Of a stretch of DNA of 64,000 nt, positions 55,311 through 64,000 are shown piece after piece (position 1 is the first letter of the stretch; each line of letters starts with the position of its first letter). The translations under genes and the position numbers were made by a program. This DNA is from Streptomyces sp. NBC_01429 (GTDB taxonomy: Bacteria > Actinomycetota > Actinomycetes > Streptomycetales > Streptomycetaceae). The notes beneath the pieces were generated by a model. That model was not told where the DNA came from, searched no databases, and was given only the letters and a program-made list of their open reading frames with translations. The stretch spans positions 1,612,001 through 1,676,000 of the forward strand of contig NZ_CP109599.1 in assembly GCF_036231945.1 (NCBI RefSeq). The letters are read 5' to 3'.

Positions 55311-55322
55311 TGACTATCGTCA
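55311..55322. promoter_or_regulatory. PaaX-type operator candidate (hydratase promoter)
   Basis: TGACTATCGTCA has the same TGAC-4-GTCA form as the site at 49411-49422. It is wrapped by outer CACCC and GGGTG arms, making an extended palindrome. It lies 125 bp upstream of the enoyl-CoA hydratase, in a 307-bp gap with no gene. Confidence 0.5.
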
Positions 55323-55493
55323 CGGGTGCGCGATAGCCGGCCGCCCGAAGGGCCGAAAGTCCCACGCGACGGGGCCGAAGGTCCCGTCCCCGGCCGGGCC
55401 GCCGCCTCTTGCCACTCCCTTTACGCTCCGTAAAGTTGAACGTAATAGGACTTACCCACTCCTGATACTTGCGCCCGATCGGACCACCCGCTC

Positions 55494-55904
55494 ATGACCG
55501 AAGCCGCAGGCTCCTCCCCCTGGCGAGTCACGCTTCCGCACAGCACCGAAGCCGTGCCGCTCGCGCGCGCCCTGGTCCGTTCGGCGCTCGCGCACCTGGA
55601 GGAGAGCACCCACAGCGAGACGGCGGAACTGCTCACCGCGGAACTCGTCGCCAACGCCATCCAGCACACCGACGGGGACCACCCCATCGAGCTGGTCGTG
55701 GAGCTGCTCCCGACCGGCTGCCAGGTCGAGGTGCACGACCGTGACCCGGCCCCGCCGGGCAATCTCTCGCACCCCGGCGACATGCCGGACCCCTGGCAGG
55801 AGGACGGCCGCGGCCTGCTGCTGATCAGCACGCTCAGCTCGGCCTGCGGCCACCGCGCCACGGATCAGGGCAAGGCGGTCTGGTTCACCCTGCCCGCTTG
55901 CTGA
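55494..55904 (+). CDS. RsbW/anti-sigma-type ATP-binding protein
   Basis: This is a 136-aa GHKL-fold protein with the N-box ELVANAIQH and a G1 VHDRDP. Such small proteins in Streptomyces are anti-sigma factor kinases that bind sigma factors or anti-anti-sigma proteins. No partner gene is next to it, and no second domain is present. Its target is unknown. Confidence 0.85.
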   Translation: MTEAAGSSPWRVTLPHSTEAVPLARALVRSALAHLEESTHSETAELLTAELVANAIQHTDGDHPIELVVELLPTGCQVEVHDRDPAPPGNLSHPGDMPDPWQEDGRGLLLISTLSSACGHRATDQGKAVWFTLPAC

Positions 55905-55982
55905 GCACCGCTCCGGAGAGCGCTGCTCCGGGGACCGCCGCGGCGCGGAACGTCGGGCCGGGGACCGTCGCTCCGCGGACCG

Positions 55983-56999
55983 TCACTCCGCAGCGGAGTC
56001 CCGGCCCAGCGTGGCCACCAGTACGGCCTTGATGGTGTGCAGCCGGTTCTCGGCCTCGTCGAAGACGACCGAGTGCGCCGACTCGAACACCTCGTCCGTG
56101 ACCTCCAGCTCCGTCAGACCGTGCCGCTCGTGGATCTCGCGGCCGACCGCGGTGCCCAGGTCGTGGAAGGCCGGCAGGCAGTGCAGGAACTTCACCCCGG
56201 GGTTGCCGGCGGCCCGCAGCACGTCCATGGTCACGGCGTACGGTCCCAGGGCGGCGATCCGCTCGTCCCAGACCTCCTTGGGCTCCCCCATCGACACCCA
56301 GACGTCGGTGGCGACGAAGTCCGCGCCCGCGACGCCCTGCGCGACCTCCTCGGTGAGGGTGAGCCGGGCGCCGCTGGCGGCCGCCGCCTCGTCGGCCAGC
56401 GCGCGGATCTCCTCGCTCGGCCAGTAGGCGCGCGGCGCGACGATCCGTACGTCCATGCCGAGCAGGGCGCCGGTGACCAGGTACGAGTTGCCCATGTTGA
56501 AGCGGGCGTCGCCCAGATAGGCGAAAGCGATCTCCGTCAGCGGCTTGTCGGTGTGCTCGGTCATGGTGAGCACGTCGGCGAGCATCTGCGTGGGGTGCCA
56601 GTCGTCCGTGAGGCCGTTGAAGACGGGCACACCGGCGTACGCGGCCAGCTCCTCGACCGTCGCCTGGGCGTCCCCCCGGAACTCGATGCCGTCGAACATC
56701 CGGCCGAGCACCCGGGCGGTGTCCTTGGCCGACTCCTTCTTCCCGATGTGCGAGCCCGCCGGGTCGATGTACGTCGTGGCGGCGCCCTGATCGGCGGCGG
56801 CCACCTCGAAGGCGCAGCGCGTCCGGGTCGATGCCTTCTCGAAGATCAGCGCGATGTTCTTCCCGCGCAGCCGCTGGACCTCGGTGCCCGCCTTCTTCGC
56901 GGCCTTGAGTTCCGCGGCCAGATCGATCAGGCCGCGGAACTCCTCGGCCGTGAAGTCCAGCTCCTTGAGGAAGTGGCGGCCTTCGAGGTGTATCGCCAT
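55983..56999 (-). CDS. arcB: ornithine carbamoyltransferase
   Basis: This is a 338-aa carbamoyltransferase. The carbamoyl-phosphate motif STRT is at 57-60, the HPTQ is at 135-138 and the ornithine-side HCLP is at 273-276. It lies 121 bp after arginine deiminase on the same strand, so it likely runs in the catabolic direction (citrulline to ornithine and carbamoyl phosphate) as ArcB. The gap between the two is AT-rich with a GTAT-4-ATAC palindrome and may carry a promoter. The anabolic ArgF role cannot be excluded. There is no carbamate kinase beside it. Confidence 0.9.
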   Translation of the reverse strand: MAIHLEGRHFLKELDFTAEEFRGLIDLAAELKAAKKAGTEVQRLRGKNIALIFEKASTRTRCAFEVAAADQGAATTYIDPAGSHIGKKESAKDTARVLGRMFDGIEFRGDAQATVEELAAYAGVPVFNGLTDDWHPTQMLADVLTMTEHTDKPLTEIAFAYLGDARFNMGNSYLVTGALLGMDVRIVAPRAYWPSEEIRALADEAAAASGARLTLTEEVAQGVAGADFVATDVWVSMGEPKEVWDERIAALGPYAVTMDVLRAAGNPGVKFLHCLPAFHDLGTAVGREIHERHGLTELEVTDEVFESAHSVVFDEAENRLHTIKAVLVATLGRDSAAE

Positions 57000-57120
57000 G
57001 ATGGCTGCTCCCTGGAGCGCGTGAGGTGGGCGGCGGACGAATAATTGGAACCGTAACTATATACGATGCCCCGTATTGCTATACAGCCCCCGCCACGCAC
57101 CCCCGGCCGCGGTGGCTTCG

Positions 57121-58353
57121 CTACGCGGCGTCCCGCTCCACCGGGCAGCTCATGCAACGGGGCCCGCCCCGCCCCCGGCCCAGCTCGCCGCCGGGGATCT
57201 CGACCACCTCGATGCCCTGCTCGCGCAGATGGGTGTTGGTGGTGACATTGCGCTCGTACGCGACGACGACCCCGGGCTCGACGGCGAGCACGTTGCAGCC
57301 GTCGTCCCACTGCTCGCGCGCCGCCGAGTGCACGTCCTGCGTGGCGGTCAGCACCCGGATCGAGTCCAGCCCGAGCGCCGCCGCGATGGCCCGGTGCATG
57401 TGCTCGGGCGGATGGTCGGTGACCTTCAGCTCCCGGCCGTCGGCGCCCGGTTCGATGGTGTACGAGCGGAGCATGCCGAGCCCCGCGTACTGCGTGAAGG
57501 TGTGGTCGTCGACCATCGTCATCACCGTGTCGAGATGCATGAACGCCCGCCGCTTGGGCATGTCGAGCGCCACGATCGTGGTGGCGGAGCCCGCCGCGAA
57601 GAGCCCGCGCGCCAGCATCTCGACCGCCTGCGGGGTGGTGCGCTCGCTCATCCCGATCAGTACGGCTCCCCTGCCGATCACCAGGACATCGCCGCCCTCG
57701 ATGGTGGAGGGGTAGTCGTCCTGCCCCTGCGACCAGTGGTGGAACCCGCCCGCGCGCGGTCCCGCGAAGAGCGGATGGTGCTTGTAGATCGCCTCGAAGT
57801 GCACGGTCTCGCGCTGCCGCGCCGGCCAGCGCATGGCGTTGATGGACACCCCGTCGTAGATCCAGGCGGAGGTGTCCCGGGTGAAGAGGTGGTTGGGCAG
57901 CGGGTCCAGGAGGAAGTCGTCGAGATCCATCACATGGAAACGGACCGAGATCGGCTCCGCGTGCCGCTCCAGGAAGTCCCGTTTGGTCATCCCGCCGACC
58001 AGCGCCTCCACCAGCTCGTCCGTGGGCAGCCCGTCGAAGATCTCCCTGAGGTGGCCGGTGGCGAGCGGGCCGTACTCCTTCTCGTGGAAGACCCGGTCCA
58101 GCACGAGCCCGCGCGCGGCCGGCAGCTCCAGCGACTCGCGGAGCAGATCACCGAAGAGATGGACCCGCACCCCCCGGTCGCGCAGGACGGCGGCGAAGGC
58201 GTCGTGCTCCTCCTGCGCGCGGCGCACCCAGAGCACGTCGTCGAAGAGCAACGCGTCCTTGTTGCCCGGGGTGAGCCTCTTCAGCTCCAGATCGGGGCGG
58301 TGCAGTATGACGCGGCGCAGCCGCCCGGTCTCGGAGTTCACCTGGAATCCCAT
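57121..58353 (-). CDS. arcA: arginine deiminase
   Basis: This is a 410-aa arginine deiminase. Catalytic features are [31 protein letters not shown] and the Cys400 in GGPRCMSCP near the C-terminus. It converts arginine to citrulline and ammonia. A strong hairpin upstream separates it from the RNA-repair genes. With the carbamoyltransferase it forms the first two steps of the arginine deiminase pathway, which would be used for acid, energy or nitrogen stress in an otherwise aerobic organism. Confidence 0.93.
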   Translation of the reverse strand: MGFQVNSETGRLRRVILHRPDLELKRLTPGNKDALLFDDVLWVRRAQEEHDAFAAVLRDRGVRVHLFGDLLRESLELPAARGLVLDRVFHEKEYGPLATGHLREIFDGLPTDELVEALVGGMTKRDFLERHAEPISVRFHVMDLDDFLLDPLPNHLFTRDTSAWIYDGVSINAMRWPARQRETVHFEAIYKHHPLFAGPRAGGFHHWSQGQDDYPSTIEGGDVLVIGRGAVLIGMSERTTPQAVEMLARGLFAAGSATTIVALDMPKRRAFMHLDTVMTMVDDHTFTQYAGLGMLRSYTIEPGADGRELKVTDHPPEHMHRAIAAALGLDSIRVLTATQDVHSAAREQWDDGCNVLAVEPGVVVAYERNVTTNTHLREQGIEVVEIPGGELGRGRGGPRCMSCPVERDAA

Positions 58354-58408
58354 GACCCCATCGTGGCGCGATCACCCCGCGAGCACCACCGTCACCGGGC
58401 GGCAGCGG

Positions 58409-58445
58409 CCGGCAGCGGCCGGATTCGCATCCCGGCCGCTGCCGG
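58409..58445 (-). terminator. hairpin terminator after pnkp
   Basis: A 14-bp perfect stem (58409-58422 with 58432-58445) and a 9-nt loop lie between pnkp and arcA on the minus strand. Confidence 0.7.
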
Positions 58446-58474
58446 ACGCACGTCCTGGCCGCTGCCCGACGCCT

Positions 58475-61075
58475 TCAGAGCCGGGGGTCGACCGGCTCCG
58501 ACTCCAGGGCGAGTACGGCGAAGACCGCCTCGTGGACCCGCCACAGCGGCTCGCCGTCCGCGAGCCGGTCCAGGGCCTCCAGGCCGAGTGCGTACTCCCG
58601 CAGCGCCAGGGACCGCTTGTGGCCGAGGAACCGGCCGCGCAGCCGCTGGAGGTTCTCCGGCCGGGTGTACTCGGGTCCGTAGACGATCCGCAGATACTCC
58701 CGGCCGCGCACCTTGATGCCCGGCTGGACGAGCCGGCCCTTGCCGTCCTTCGCCAGCCCCTGGAGCGGCTTGACGACCATGCCCTCGCCGCCCCGCTCCG
58801 TCATCTCCAGCCACCAGTCCACACCGCCGCGCACCGAGCCCTCGTCGCCGGTGTCGACGAGCAGCCGCCGGGTGATCTGGAGGAGACCGGTCGGGTCGTG
58901 CTCCACCAGCCGGTCCAGCCAGGCCAGTTGCCGGTCGTGCGGGACGGTGGCGAGGTTGCGTCCCCGGGCCGCCAGCAGCTGGAACGGTGCGATCCGTACC
59001 CCCTCAAGTCCCTCGGTGGGCCAGCAGTAGCGCCGGTACGCCTCGGTGAACGCCGCCGCGTCGGCCGCGCGCTCGCGCTGCCCGGCCAGCAGCTCCGCGA
59101 CCTCGACGCCCCGGGAGGCGGCGGCTTCCAGCGCCCTGGTCACCACGGGGAAGGCGGCGCCGGCGGCGGCGCCCACCGCCGCGTACTGGGTGCGCAGCAG
59201 CCCGGTGGCCTTCAGCGACCAGGGCATCAGCTCGGCGTCCAGCAGCAGCCAGTCCGTGTCCAGCTCCTGCCAGAGCCCGGCGGCGCTGACGGCGGCGCGC
59301 AGCCGCTCCAGGATCTCCTCGGTGACGGCGGGGTCGTCGAAGAACGGCCTGCCGGTACGGGTGTGCAGCGCGCCGGTCGGACCGGCCACGCCGAAGCGCT
59401 CCTCGGCCGCCGCCGCGTCCCGGCAGACCAGCGCCACCGCGCGGGACCCCATGTGCTTCTCCTCGCACACGACCCGCTCGACGCCGTCGGCGCGGTACTG
59501 CGCGAACGCCTCGGCCGGGTGCTCCAGATAGCCGTCCAGCGCCGAGGTGGCGGTCGGGGCCATGGTGGGCGGGAGGTAGGCGAGCAGGCGCGGGTCGACC
59601 GCGAAGCGGCTCATGACCTCCAGGGCCGCCGCCGCGTTCTCCTCGCGTACGGCGAGGCGTGCCATGTGGCGGGTCTCCACGATCCGCCTGCCCCGCACGT
59701 CGGCGAGGTCCAGCGGACGGCCCTCCCTGCCGCCGGGCGCCTCGGTGGCCAGCGGCTTGACGGGCTCGTACCAGACGCGCTCGGCCGGCACGTCGACCAG
59801 CTCGCGCTCCGGCCAGCGCAGCGCGGTCATCTTCCCGCCGAAGACGGCGCCGGTGTCGAGGCAGATGGTGTTGTTGATCCAGGAGGTGTTCGGGACGGGA
59901 GTGTGGCCGTACACCACGGCCGCCCGGCCCCGGTAGTCCTCGGCCCACGGGTAGCGCACGGGCAGGCCGAACTCGTCGGTCTCGCCGGTGGTGTCGCCGT
60001 ACAGGGCGTGCGAGCGGACCCGGCCCGAGGTGCGGCCGTGGTACTTCTCCGGCAGCCCGGCGTGGCAGACGACCAGCTTGCCGCCGTCCAGGACGTAGTG
60101 GCTGACCAGGCCGCGGATGAACTCGCCCACCCGGGCGCGGAACGCGTCGTCCTCCCGCCCCAGCTGCTCCACGGTCTCGGCGAGGCCGTGCGTGAGCTGG
60201 ACCTTGCCGCCCTTGAGCCAGCGGCCGAGCTTGTTCTCGTGGTTGCCCGGCACGCACAGGGCGTCGCCCGCGGCGACCATGTCCATCACCCGGCGCAGCA
60301 CACCGGGGCTGTCGGGGCCGCGGTCGACGAGGTCGCCGACGAAGACCGCCGTACGGCCCTCGGGGTGGGCTCCGTCCACGTAACCGAGCTCGGCGAGCAG
60401 GGTCTCCAGCTCGGAGCGGCAGCCGTGGATGTCTCCGATGATGTCGAAGGGGCCGGTGAGGTGTCTGAGGTCGTTGTAGCGGCGTTCGCGCGTGACCCGG
60501 GCGTCGGTGGCCTCCGCCTCGCCGCGCAGGATGTGGACCTTGCGGAAGCCCTCGCGCTCCAGGCCGCGCAGGGAGCGGCGCAGTTCGCGCTGGTGCCGCT
60601 TGATCACATGGCGGGGCATGTCGGCCCGGTCGGGGCGCGCGGTGTTGCGGGCGGCGCACACCTCTTCCGGTACGTCGAGGACGATCGCGACGGGCAGCAC
60701 GTCGTGTTCCCGGGCCAGCCGTACGAGCTGTCCCCGGGCCTCGCTCTGCACGTTGGTCGCGTCCACGACGGTCAGCCGGCCGGCCGCGAGCCGCTTGCCC
60801 GCGATGTAGTGGAGTACGTCGAAGGCGTCGCCGCTGGCGCTCTGGTCGTTCTCGTCGTCGGCGACCAGGCCCCGGCAGAAGTCGGAGGAGATGACCTCGG
60901 TGGGCCGGAAGTGGCGCCGGGCGAAGGTCGATTTGCCGGAGCCGCTCGCGCCGATCAGCACCACGAGGGAGAGGTCGGGGACGGGGAGGGTGCGCGGGCC
61001 GCGGACGGCGGGGGCGGCGTCGGTGTCGGTGCCGCTGTTCCTGTCGGTGCCGCTGTTCCTGTCGGTGTCGGTCAT
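58475..61075 (-). CDS. pnkp: polynucleotide kinase-phosphatase-ligase (Pnkp)
   Basis: This 866-aa RNA repair enzyme has three catalytic modules. The N-terminal kinase has the P-loop GASGSGKS (42-49). A binuclear metallophosphatase follows with GDIHGC, GDLVDRG and GNHENKLG. The C-terminal part is the adenylyltransferase-type ligase, with EEKHMGSRAVAL carrying the lysine nucleophile. It heals and seals broken RNA ends, for example tRNAs cut by ribotoxins, after Hen1 marks the 3' end. Its ATG overlaps the hen1 stop by 4 nt. The acidic N-terminal tail (TDTDRNSGTDRNSG) is repetitive. Confidence 0.93.
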   Translation of the reverse strand: MTDTDRNSGTDRNSGTDTDAAPAVRGPRTLPVPDLSLVVLIGASGSGKSTFARRHFRPTEVISSDFCRGLVADDENDQSASGDAFDVLHYIAGKRLAAGRLTVVDATNVQSEARGQLVRLAREHDVLPVAIVLDVPEEVCAARNTARPDRADMPRHVIKRHQRELRRSLRGLEREGFRKVHILRGEAEATDARVTRERRYNDLRHLTGPFDIIGDIHGCRSELETLLAELGYVDGAHPEGRTAVFVGDLVDRGPDSPGVLRRVMDMVAAGDALCVPGNHENKLGRWLKGGKVQLTHGLAETVEQLGREDDAFRARVGEFIRGLVSHYVLDGGKLVVCHAGLPEKYHGRTSGRVRSHALYGDTTGETDEFGLPVRYPWAEDYRGRAAVVYGHTPVPNTSWINNTICLDTGAVFGGKMTALRWPERELVDVPAERVWYEPVKPLATEAPGGREGRPLDLADVRGRRIVETRHMARLAVREENAAAALEVMSRFAVDPRLLAYLPPTMAPTATSALDGYLEHPAEAFAQYRADGVERVVCEEKHMGSRAVALVCRDAAAAEERFGVAGPTGALHTRTGRPFFDDPAVTEEILERLRAAVSAAGLWQELDTDWLLLDAELMPWSLKATGLLRTQYAAVGAAAGAAFPVVTRALEAAASRGVEVAELLAGQRERAADAAAFTEAYRRYCWPTEGLEGVRIAPFQLLAARGRNLATVPHDRQLAWLDRLVEHDPTGLLQITRRLLVDTGDEGSVRGGVDWWLEMTERGGEGMVVKPLQGLAKDGKGRLVQPGIKVRGREYLRIVYGPEYTRPENLQRLRGRFLGHKRSLALREYALGLEALDRLADGEPLWRVHEAVFAVLALESEPVDPRL

Positions 61076-62691
61076 GCGGCCTTCTCCTCCTTCTTGTTCC
61101 CGTTCTCGTTCTTGCTCTCGTTCTTGCTCTCGTTCTTGTTCCGGTCGCGGTGCGCTGTCGCCGTGACGCTGAAGACCGCCATCTGTGTGGGCGGGCCCAC
61201 TTCGGGGTCGTCCGGGCCGACGGGGACGTATGCCACGTCGTAGCCGTGGCGCCGGCCCACCGCCTCCGCCCAGGTACGGAACTCCTCGCGGGTCCACTCG
61301 AAGCGGTGGTCGCCGTGGCGCACGTGCCCGGCGGGCAGGGTCTCCCAGCGCACGTTGTACTCGACGTTGGGGGTGGTGACGATGACCGTCCCCGGGCGCG
61401 CGGAGCCGAAGACCGCGTACTCCAGGGCGGGCAGCCTCGGCAGGTCGAGGTGTTCGACGACCTCGCTGAGTACGGCGGCGTCGTAGCCCTTGAGCCGCTT
61501 GTCGGTGTAGGTGAGGGCGCCCTGCGTCAGCGTGACGCGCGCGGCCTGCCGCTCGCCGATGCGGTCCAGCTTGAGCCGGCGGGCGGCGACGGTCAGGGCC
61601 CTCACGGAGACGTCCACCCCCAGCACGCGCGTGATGCGGACGTCCTTGAGGAGCGCCTGTATCAACTGGCCCTGTCCGCAGCCGAGGTCGAGCACGGTGC
61701 TCGCGCCGGCGTCCCGGAGGGCGGACAGGATCGCCGCGCGCCGCTGTTCGGCGAGCGAGGGCTCCGCGCGTACCTCCGCGACGGCGGGAACGGCGGCGGG
61801 AACGCCGGCTTCGGCTCCCGTGCCGGTGCCGGTGTCCGCGTTGGTTTCGGTGTCGGTGCCGGTGTCGGTGTCGGGAACGTCCTCCACGGCGTTGTCGATC
61901 GCCTCGACCGCGATGTCGTCGGCCTCGGCCAGCCGGACCAGCTCAAGACGGCCCATGGCGGCCCGGGTCAGGCTCCAGCGGCGGGCCAGATAGCGGCTGG
62001 TGATCAGCTTCTGCTCGGGGTGCTCGGCCAGCCAGCCGTCGCCCGCCCGCAGCAGTTTGTCCACCTCGTCGGGCGCCACCCAGTAGTGCTTGGCGTCGTC
62101 GAGCACCGGCAGCAGGACGTACAACTGGCGCAGCGCGTCGGCCAGTCTCAGTTCGCCCTCCAGGACGAGCCCCACGTAACGGGAGTCGCCCCACTCCGGG
62201 AACCGCTCGTCCAGCGCCACCGGCCGTACGTCCACCGAGGCCCAGCCGAGCGGCTCGAAGAGGGCCCGCACCAGCTCGGCGCCGCCGCGCGCCGGCACCG
62301 CCGGGATCTCGATCCGCAGCGGCAGCGGGCTCCCGGCCCGCTCGGGCAGCGCCCGGCAGTCCCCACGCAGCGCGCTCCTGAAGACGGTGGTGAGCGCGAC
62401 CGCCAGCAGCGAGGACGCCGCGTAGGGACGGTCGTTGACGTATTGCGCGAGCGTCGCGTCGGGCGCCCCGCCCCGGCCCTTGCCCTTGCCCCGCCGCACC
62501 AGCGCCACCGGATCGATCTCCAGCAGCAGCGCGGCCGTGCAGCGCTCGGCGGTCGCCTCGGGGTAGAGCACATGGGCCGTGCCGTGTGCCGTGGAGAACG
62601 TCTGGGCCCGATCGGGATGCTTGTGCAGCAGAAAGCCGAGATCGGTCGCGGGACGTTCCGGGGTGCCGGTGGTACTGATCGTCAGGAACAC
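61072..62691 (-). CDS. hen1: 3'-terminal RNA ribose 2'-O-methyltransferase Hen1
   Basis: This is a 539-aa bacterial Hen1. The N-terminal half (about 1-250) is the bacterial Hen1 domain. An Asp/Thr-rich linker comes before a C-terminal SAM methyltransferase (VLDLGCGQGQL, SEVVEHLDLPRL, HRFEW) with the metal-binding Glu/His set. It methylates the 2'-OH of RNA ends before sealing by Pnkp and so makes repaired RNA resistant to recutting. The C-terminus ends in a Lys/Asn/Glu repeat (KNESKNESKNE), encoded by a short DNA repeat. Confidence 0.93.
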   Translation of the reverse strand: MFLTISTTGTPERPATDLGFLLHKHPDRAQTFSTAHGTAHVLYPEATAERCTAALLLEIDPVALVRRGKGKGRGGAPDATLAQYVNDRPYAASSLLAVALTTVFRSALRGDCRALPERAGSPLPLRIEIPAVPARGGAELVRALFEPLGWASVDVRPVALDERFPEWGDSRYVGLVLEGELRLADALRQLYVLLPVLDDAKHYWVAPDEVDKLLRAGDGWLAEHPEQKLITSRYLARRWSLTRAAMGRLELVRLAEADDIAVEAIDNAVEDVPDTDTGTDTETNADTGTGTGAEAGVPAAVPAVAEVRAEPSLAEQRRAAILSALRDAGASTVLDLGCGQGQLIQALLKDVRITRVLGVDVSVRALTVAARRLKLDRIGERQAARVTLTQGALTYTDKRLKGYDAAVLSEVVEHLDLPRLPALEYAVFGSARPGTVIVTTPNVEYNVRWETLPAGHVRHGDHRFEWTREEFRTWAEAVGRRHGYDVAYVPVGPDDPEVGPPTQMAVFSVTATAHRDRNKNESKNESKNENGNKKEEKAA

Positions 62692-62736
62692 CTGATCGAG
62701 TATTGCCCTTCGGCCCCGCCGCGACGAGGGGTTTTC

Positions 62737-62768
62737 GCCGATCGGCGCCCGCGCGGGCGCCGATCGGC
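62737..62768. terminator. loopless 32-bp palindrome
   Basis: Two exact 16-bp arms meet with no spacer, five bases after the stop of the methyltransferase gene. It is an obvious extruding hairpin and probably a terminator; there is no T-tract. Confidence 0.7.
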
Positions 62769-62773
62769 CCCGG

Positions 62774-63682
62774 CTACGCGGCCCCGGCCGTCAGCGCGGC
62801 CAGCTCCGCGATCTCGGCGGGCCCCACCCGGCAGCAGCCGCCGACCAGTCGCGCGCCCGACGTGCCCCAGGAGCGCACCCGGGACGGGTCGAACGCGGCC
62901 TGCCCGCGCCAGCCCCTGGCCGCCGCGTCCCACTCCTCGCCGCTGTTCGGATAGGCGACGACCGGCTTGCCCGTCACCGAGGCGGCGATCTCGACGGCCC
63001 GGTCCGTGTCGGCGGGCTCGCAGCAGTTGACGCCCACGGCGATGACCTGATCGTTCCCGGCGGCCAGGGCGAACGCCTCGGTCAGCGGCTGACCGGCGCG
63101 GGTCTGCTCGCCCGCGACCGAGTACGAGAGCCACACCGGAACGCCGCAGCCCTCGGCGGCCCGCAGCAGGGCCCGGGCCTCGTCCGCGTCGGGCACGGTC
63201 TCCAGGGCGAGGACGTCGGGACCCGCCGAGGCGAGGGCCTCGATCCTGGGCCGGTGGAACCGCTCCAGCTCCGCGACCGGCAGTCCGTACCGCCCCCGGT
63301 ACTCGCTGCCGTCCGCGAGCATCGCGCCGTACGGGCCGACCGAGGCGGCCACCCATACCTCCCGCTCCCCCGCGTCGGCCGCGCGGCGCGCCAGCTCCAC
63401 GCTGCGCGCCAGCAGCGCGGTCGCCTCGTCGCGGGCGACGCCGCGCCGGGCGAAGCCCTCGTACGTCGCCTGGTAGCTGGAGGTGATCAGCACCCGCGCG
63501 CCCGCCCGTACGTACGCGGCGTGGGCCGCCTCGATCTGCTCGGGGCTGTCGACCAGGAGCCGGGCCGACCAGAGCGTGTCGGACAGATCGCAGCCCTGGG
63601 CCACGAGCTGGTTGGAGAGACCGCCGTCGAGGACGACGGTCTCCTCGGCGAGGGCTGCGGCGAGGGTGCGGACGGGCTTCAC
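62774..63682 (-). CDS. mmuM: homocysteine S-methyltransferase
   Basis: This 302-aa zinc methyltransferase shows the family's DGGLSNQLVAQG start. The zinc ligands are a Cys in GVNCCEP and the Cys pair in VGGCCRVG. It moves a methyl group from S-methylmethionine or SAM to homocysteine to make methionine. It lies between two hairpins as a single-gene unit. Confidence 0.9.
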   Translation of the reverse strand: MKPVRTLAAALAEETVVLDGGLSNQLVAQGCDLSDTLWSARLLVDSPEQIEAAHAAYVRAGARVLITSSYQATYEGFARRGVARDEATALLARSVELARRAADAGEREVWVAASVGPYGAMLADGSEYRGRYGLPVAELERFHRPRIEALASAGPDVLALETVPDADEARALLRAAEGCGVPVWLSYSVAGEQTRAGQPLTEAFALAAGNDQVIAVGVNCCEPADTDRAVEIAASVTGKPVVAYPNSGEEWDAAARGWRGQAAFDPSRVRSWGTSGARLVGGCCRVGPAEIAELAALTAGAA

Positions 63683-63703
63683 GGTTACTCCAGTACTCCG
63701 GTG

Positions 63704-63741
63704 CCCGGTACCCCGGCCGCTGCCGCGCCCGGGGTACCGGG
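63704..63741 (-). terminator. hairpin terminator of the LLM oxidoreductase gene
   Basis: A 13-bp perfect stem (63704-63716 with 63729-63741) and a 12-nt loop lie between the LLM oxidoreductase stop and mmuM. Confidence 0.65.
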
Positions 63742-63781
63742 GAAATTCAGACTTCGGTGTTCAGTCTCGCAGGCGTCCCTG

Positions 63782-64000
63782 TCAGCTCAGCTGGGACTGG
63801 ACCTGCGCGGAGATCAGCTCCAGCTGGTCGAGGTCGTCGAGGTCCATCACCTGGAGATAGATACGCGACGAACCGACGGCGGCGTAGCGGCCGATCTTGT
63901 CGACCACCTCGGCGGGCGAGCCCGCCAGCCCGTTCGCCTTCAGCTCCGCCACCTCCCGGCCCAGGACCTCGGCGCGCCTGGCCACCTCCGCGTCGTCCTT
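63782..64000 (-). CDS. LLM-class (F420-dependent) oxidoreductase, C-terminal end
   Basis: The last 72 codons of a minus-strand gene enter from the right edge. The residues LAGSPAEVVDKIGRYAAVGS, followed by SRIYLQVMDLDDLDQLELIS, are the typical C-terminus of luciferase-like F420-dependent oxidoreductases. Substrate cannot be told from this part. Confidence 0.7.
   Translation of the reverse strand, partial: KDDAEVARRAEVLGREVAELKANGLAGSPAEVVDKIGRYAAVGSSRIYLQVMDLDDLDQLELISAQVQSQLS

Noticed and set aside
57872..61243. 1,123-aa plus-strand frame antisense to arcA and pnkp
   Set aside because: A shadow of two genes with complete catalytic motifs on the minus strand.
1..64000. tRNA or rRNA genes
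   Set aside because: I saw no cloverleaf with a conserved T-loop or acceptor tail and no rRNA-like stretch while reading both strands; a covariance search would settle this.

Overview
The window looks like chromosomal DNA of a Streptomyces or a close relative. The protein-coding DNA is very GC-rich with many GTG starts. Marker families typical of this group are present: a SAV_2336-type protein, an AA10 chitin/cellulose-binding oxygenase, a RICIN-tailed secreted glycosidase, F420-type and PaaX-type genes, and a CebR-like operator.

Layout. (1) 1-20.1 kb is a defence-like island with mobile DNA. It holds two paralogous Schlafen/AlbA_2 proteins, an intact IS1380-family element inserted 13 bp upstream of one of them, an IS110 remnant, and a 1,691-aa nuclease-STAND NTPase resembling Avs-type antiphage proteins. 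It ends in a tightly coupled four-gene operon: alpha/beta hydrolase, caspase-VMAP-C, MoxR ATPase, and a 1,339-aa SAV_2336/vWA-NTPase-pseudocaspase-cold-shock fusion. That operon fits the published VMAP/MoxR/vWA ternary conflict systems, but carries an added nucleic-acid-binding cold-shock domain. It is the most exciting system in the window. (2) 20.1-26.9 kb is scrambled accessory DNA. It contains a frameshifted pseudogene, a divergent LysR/acetyltransferase pair with a perfect operator palindrome, and an IS5-type transposase split by an antisense group II intron with a frameshifted reverse transcriptase. An LPMO gene with CebR-like boxes follows. A 42-bp direct repeat flanks this segment. (3) 27-31.5 kb holds a secreted Ig-like protein, an ArsR-type regulator, a YbaK-type deacylase, an NmrA remnant and a 2Fe-2S protein. 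(4) 31.7-40.3 kb is a sugar-utilisation locus: a secreted sialidase-fold/RICIN enzyme, a GH2 glycosidase, an ABC importer and a LacI regulator. These are tied together by a shared 12-bp palindrome TACATCGATGTA in three promoter regions. (5) 40.4-47.7 kb holds a secreted subtilisin and two tandem, very large proteins with Flp-prepilin-type N-termini and duplicated promoters. (6) 47.8-55.2 kb is an aerobic 2-aminobenzoyl-CoA (anthranilate) degradation cluster with a PaaX regulator. (7) 55.5-64 kb holds an anti-sigma-like ATPase, arginine deiminase plus ornithine carbamoyltransferase, the Hen1-Pnkp RNA repair pair, a homocysteine S-methyltransferase, and the end of an LLM oxidoreductase.

All assignments come from reading the sequence and its translations. 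No database search was run. Starts were chosen by ribosome-binding sites, overlaps and family boundaries.
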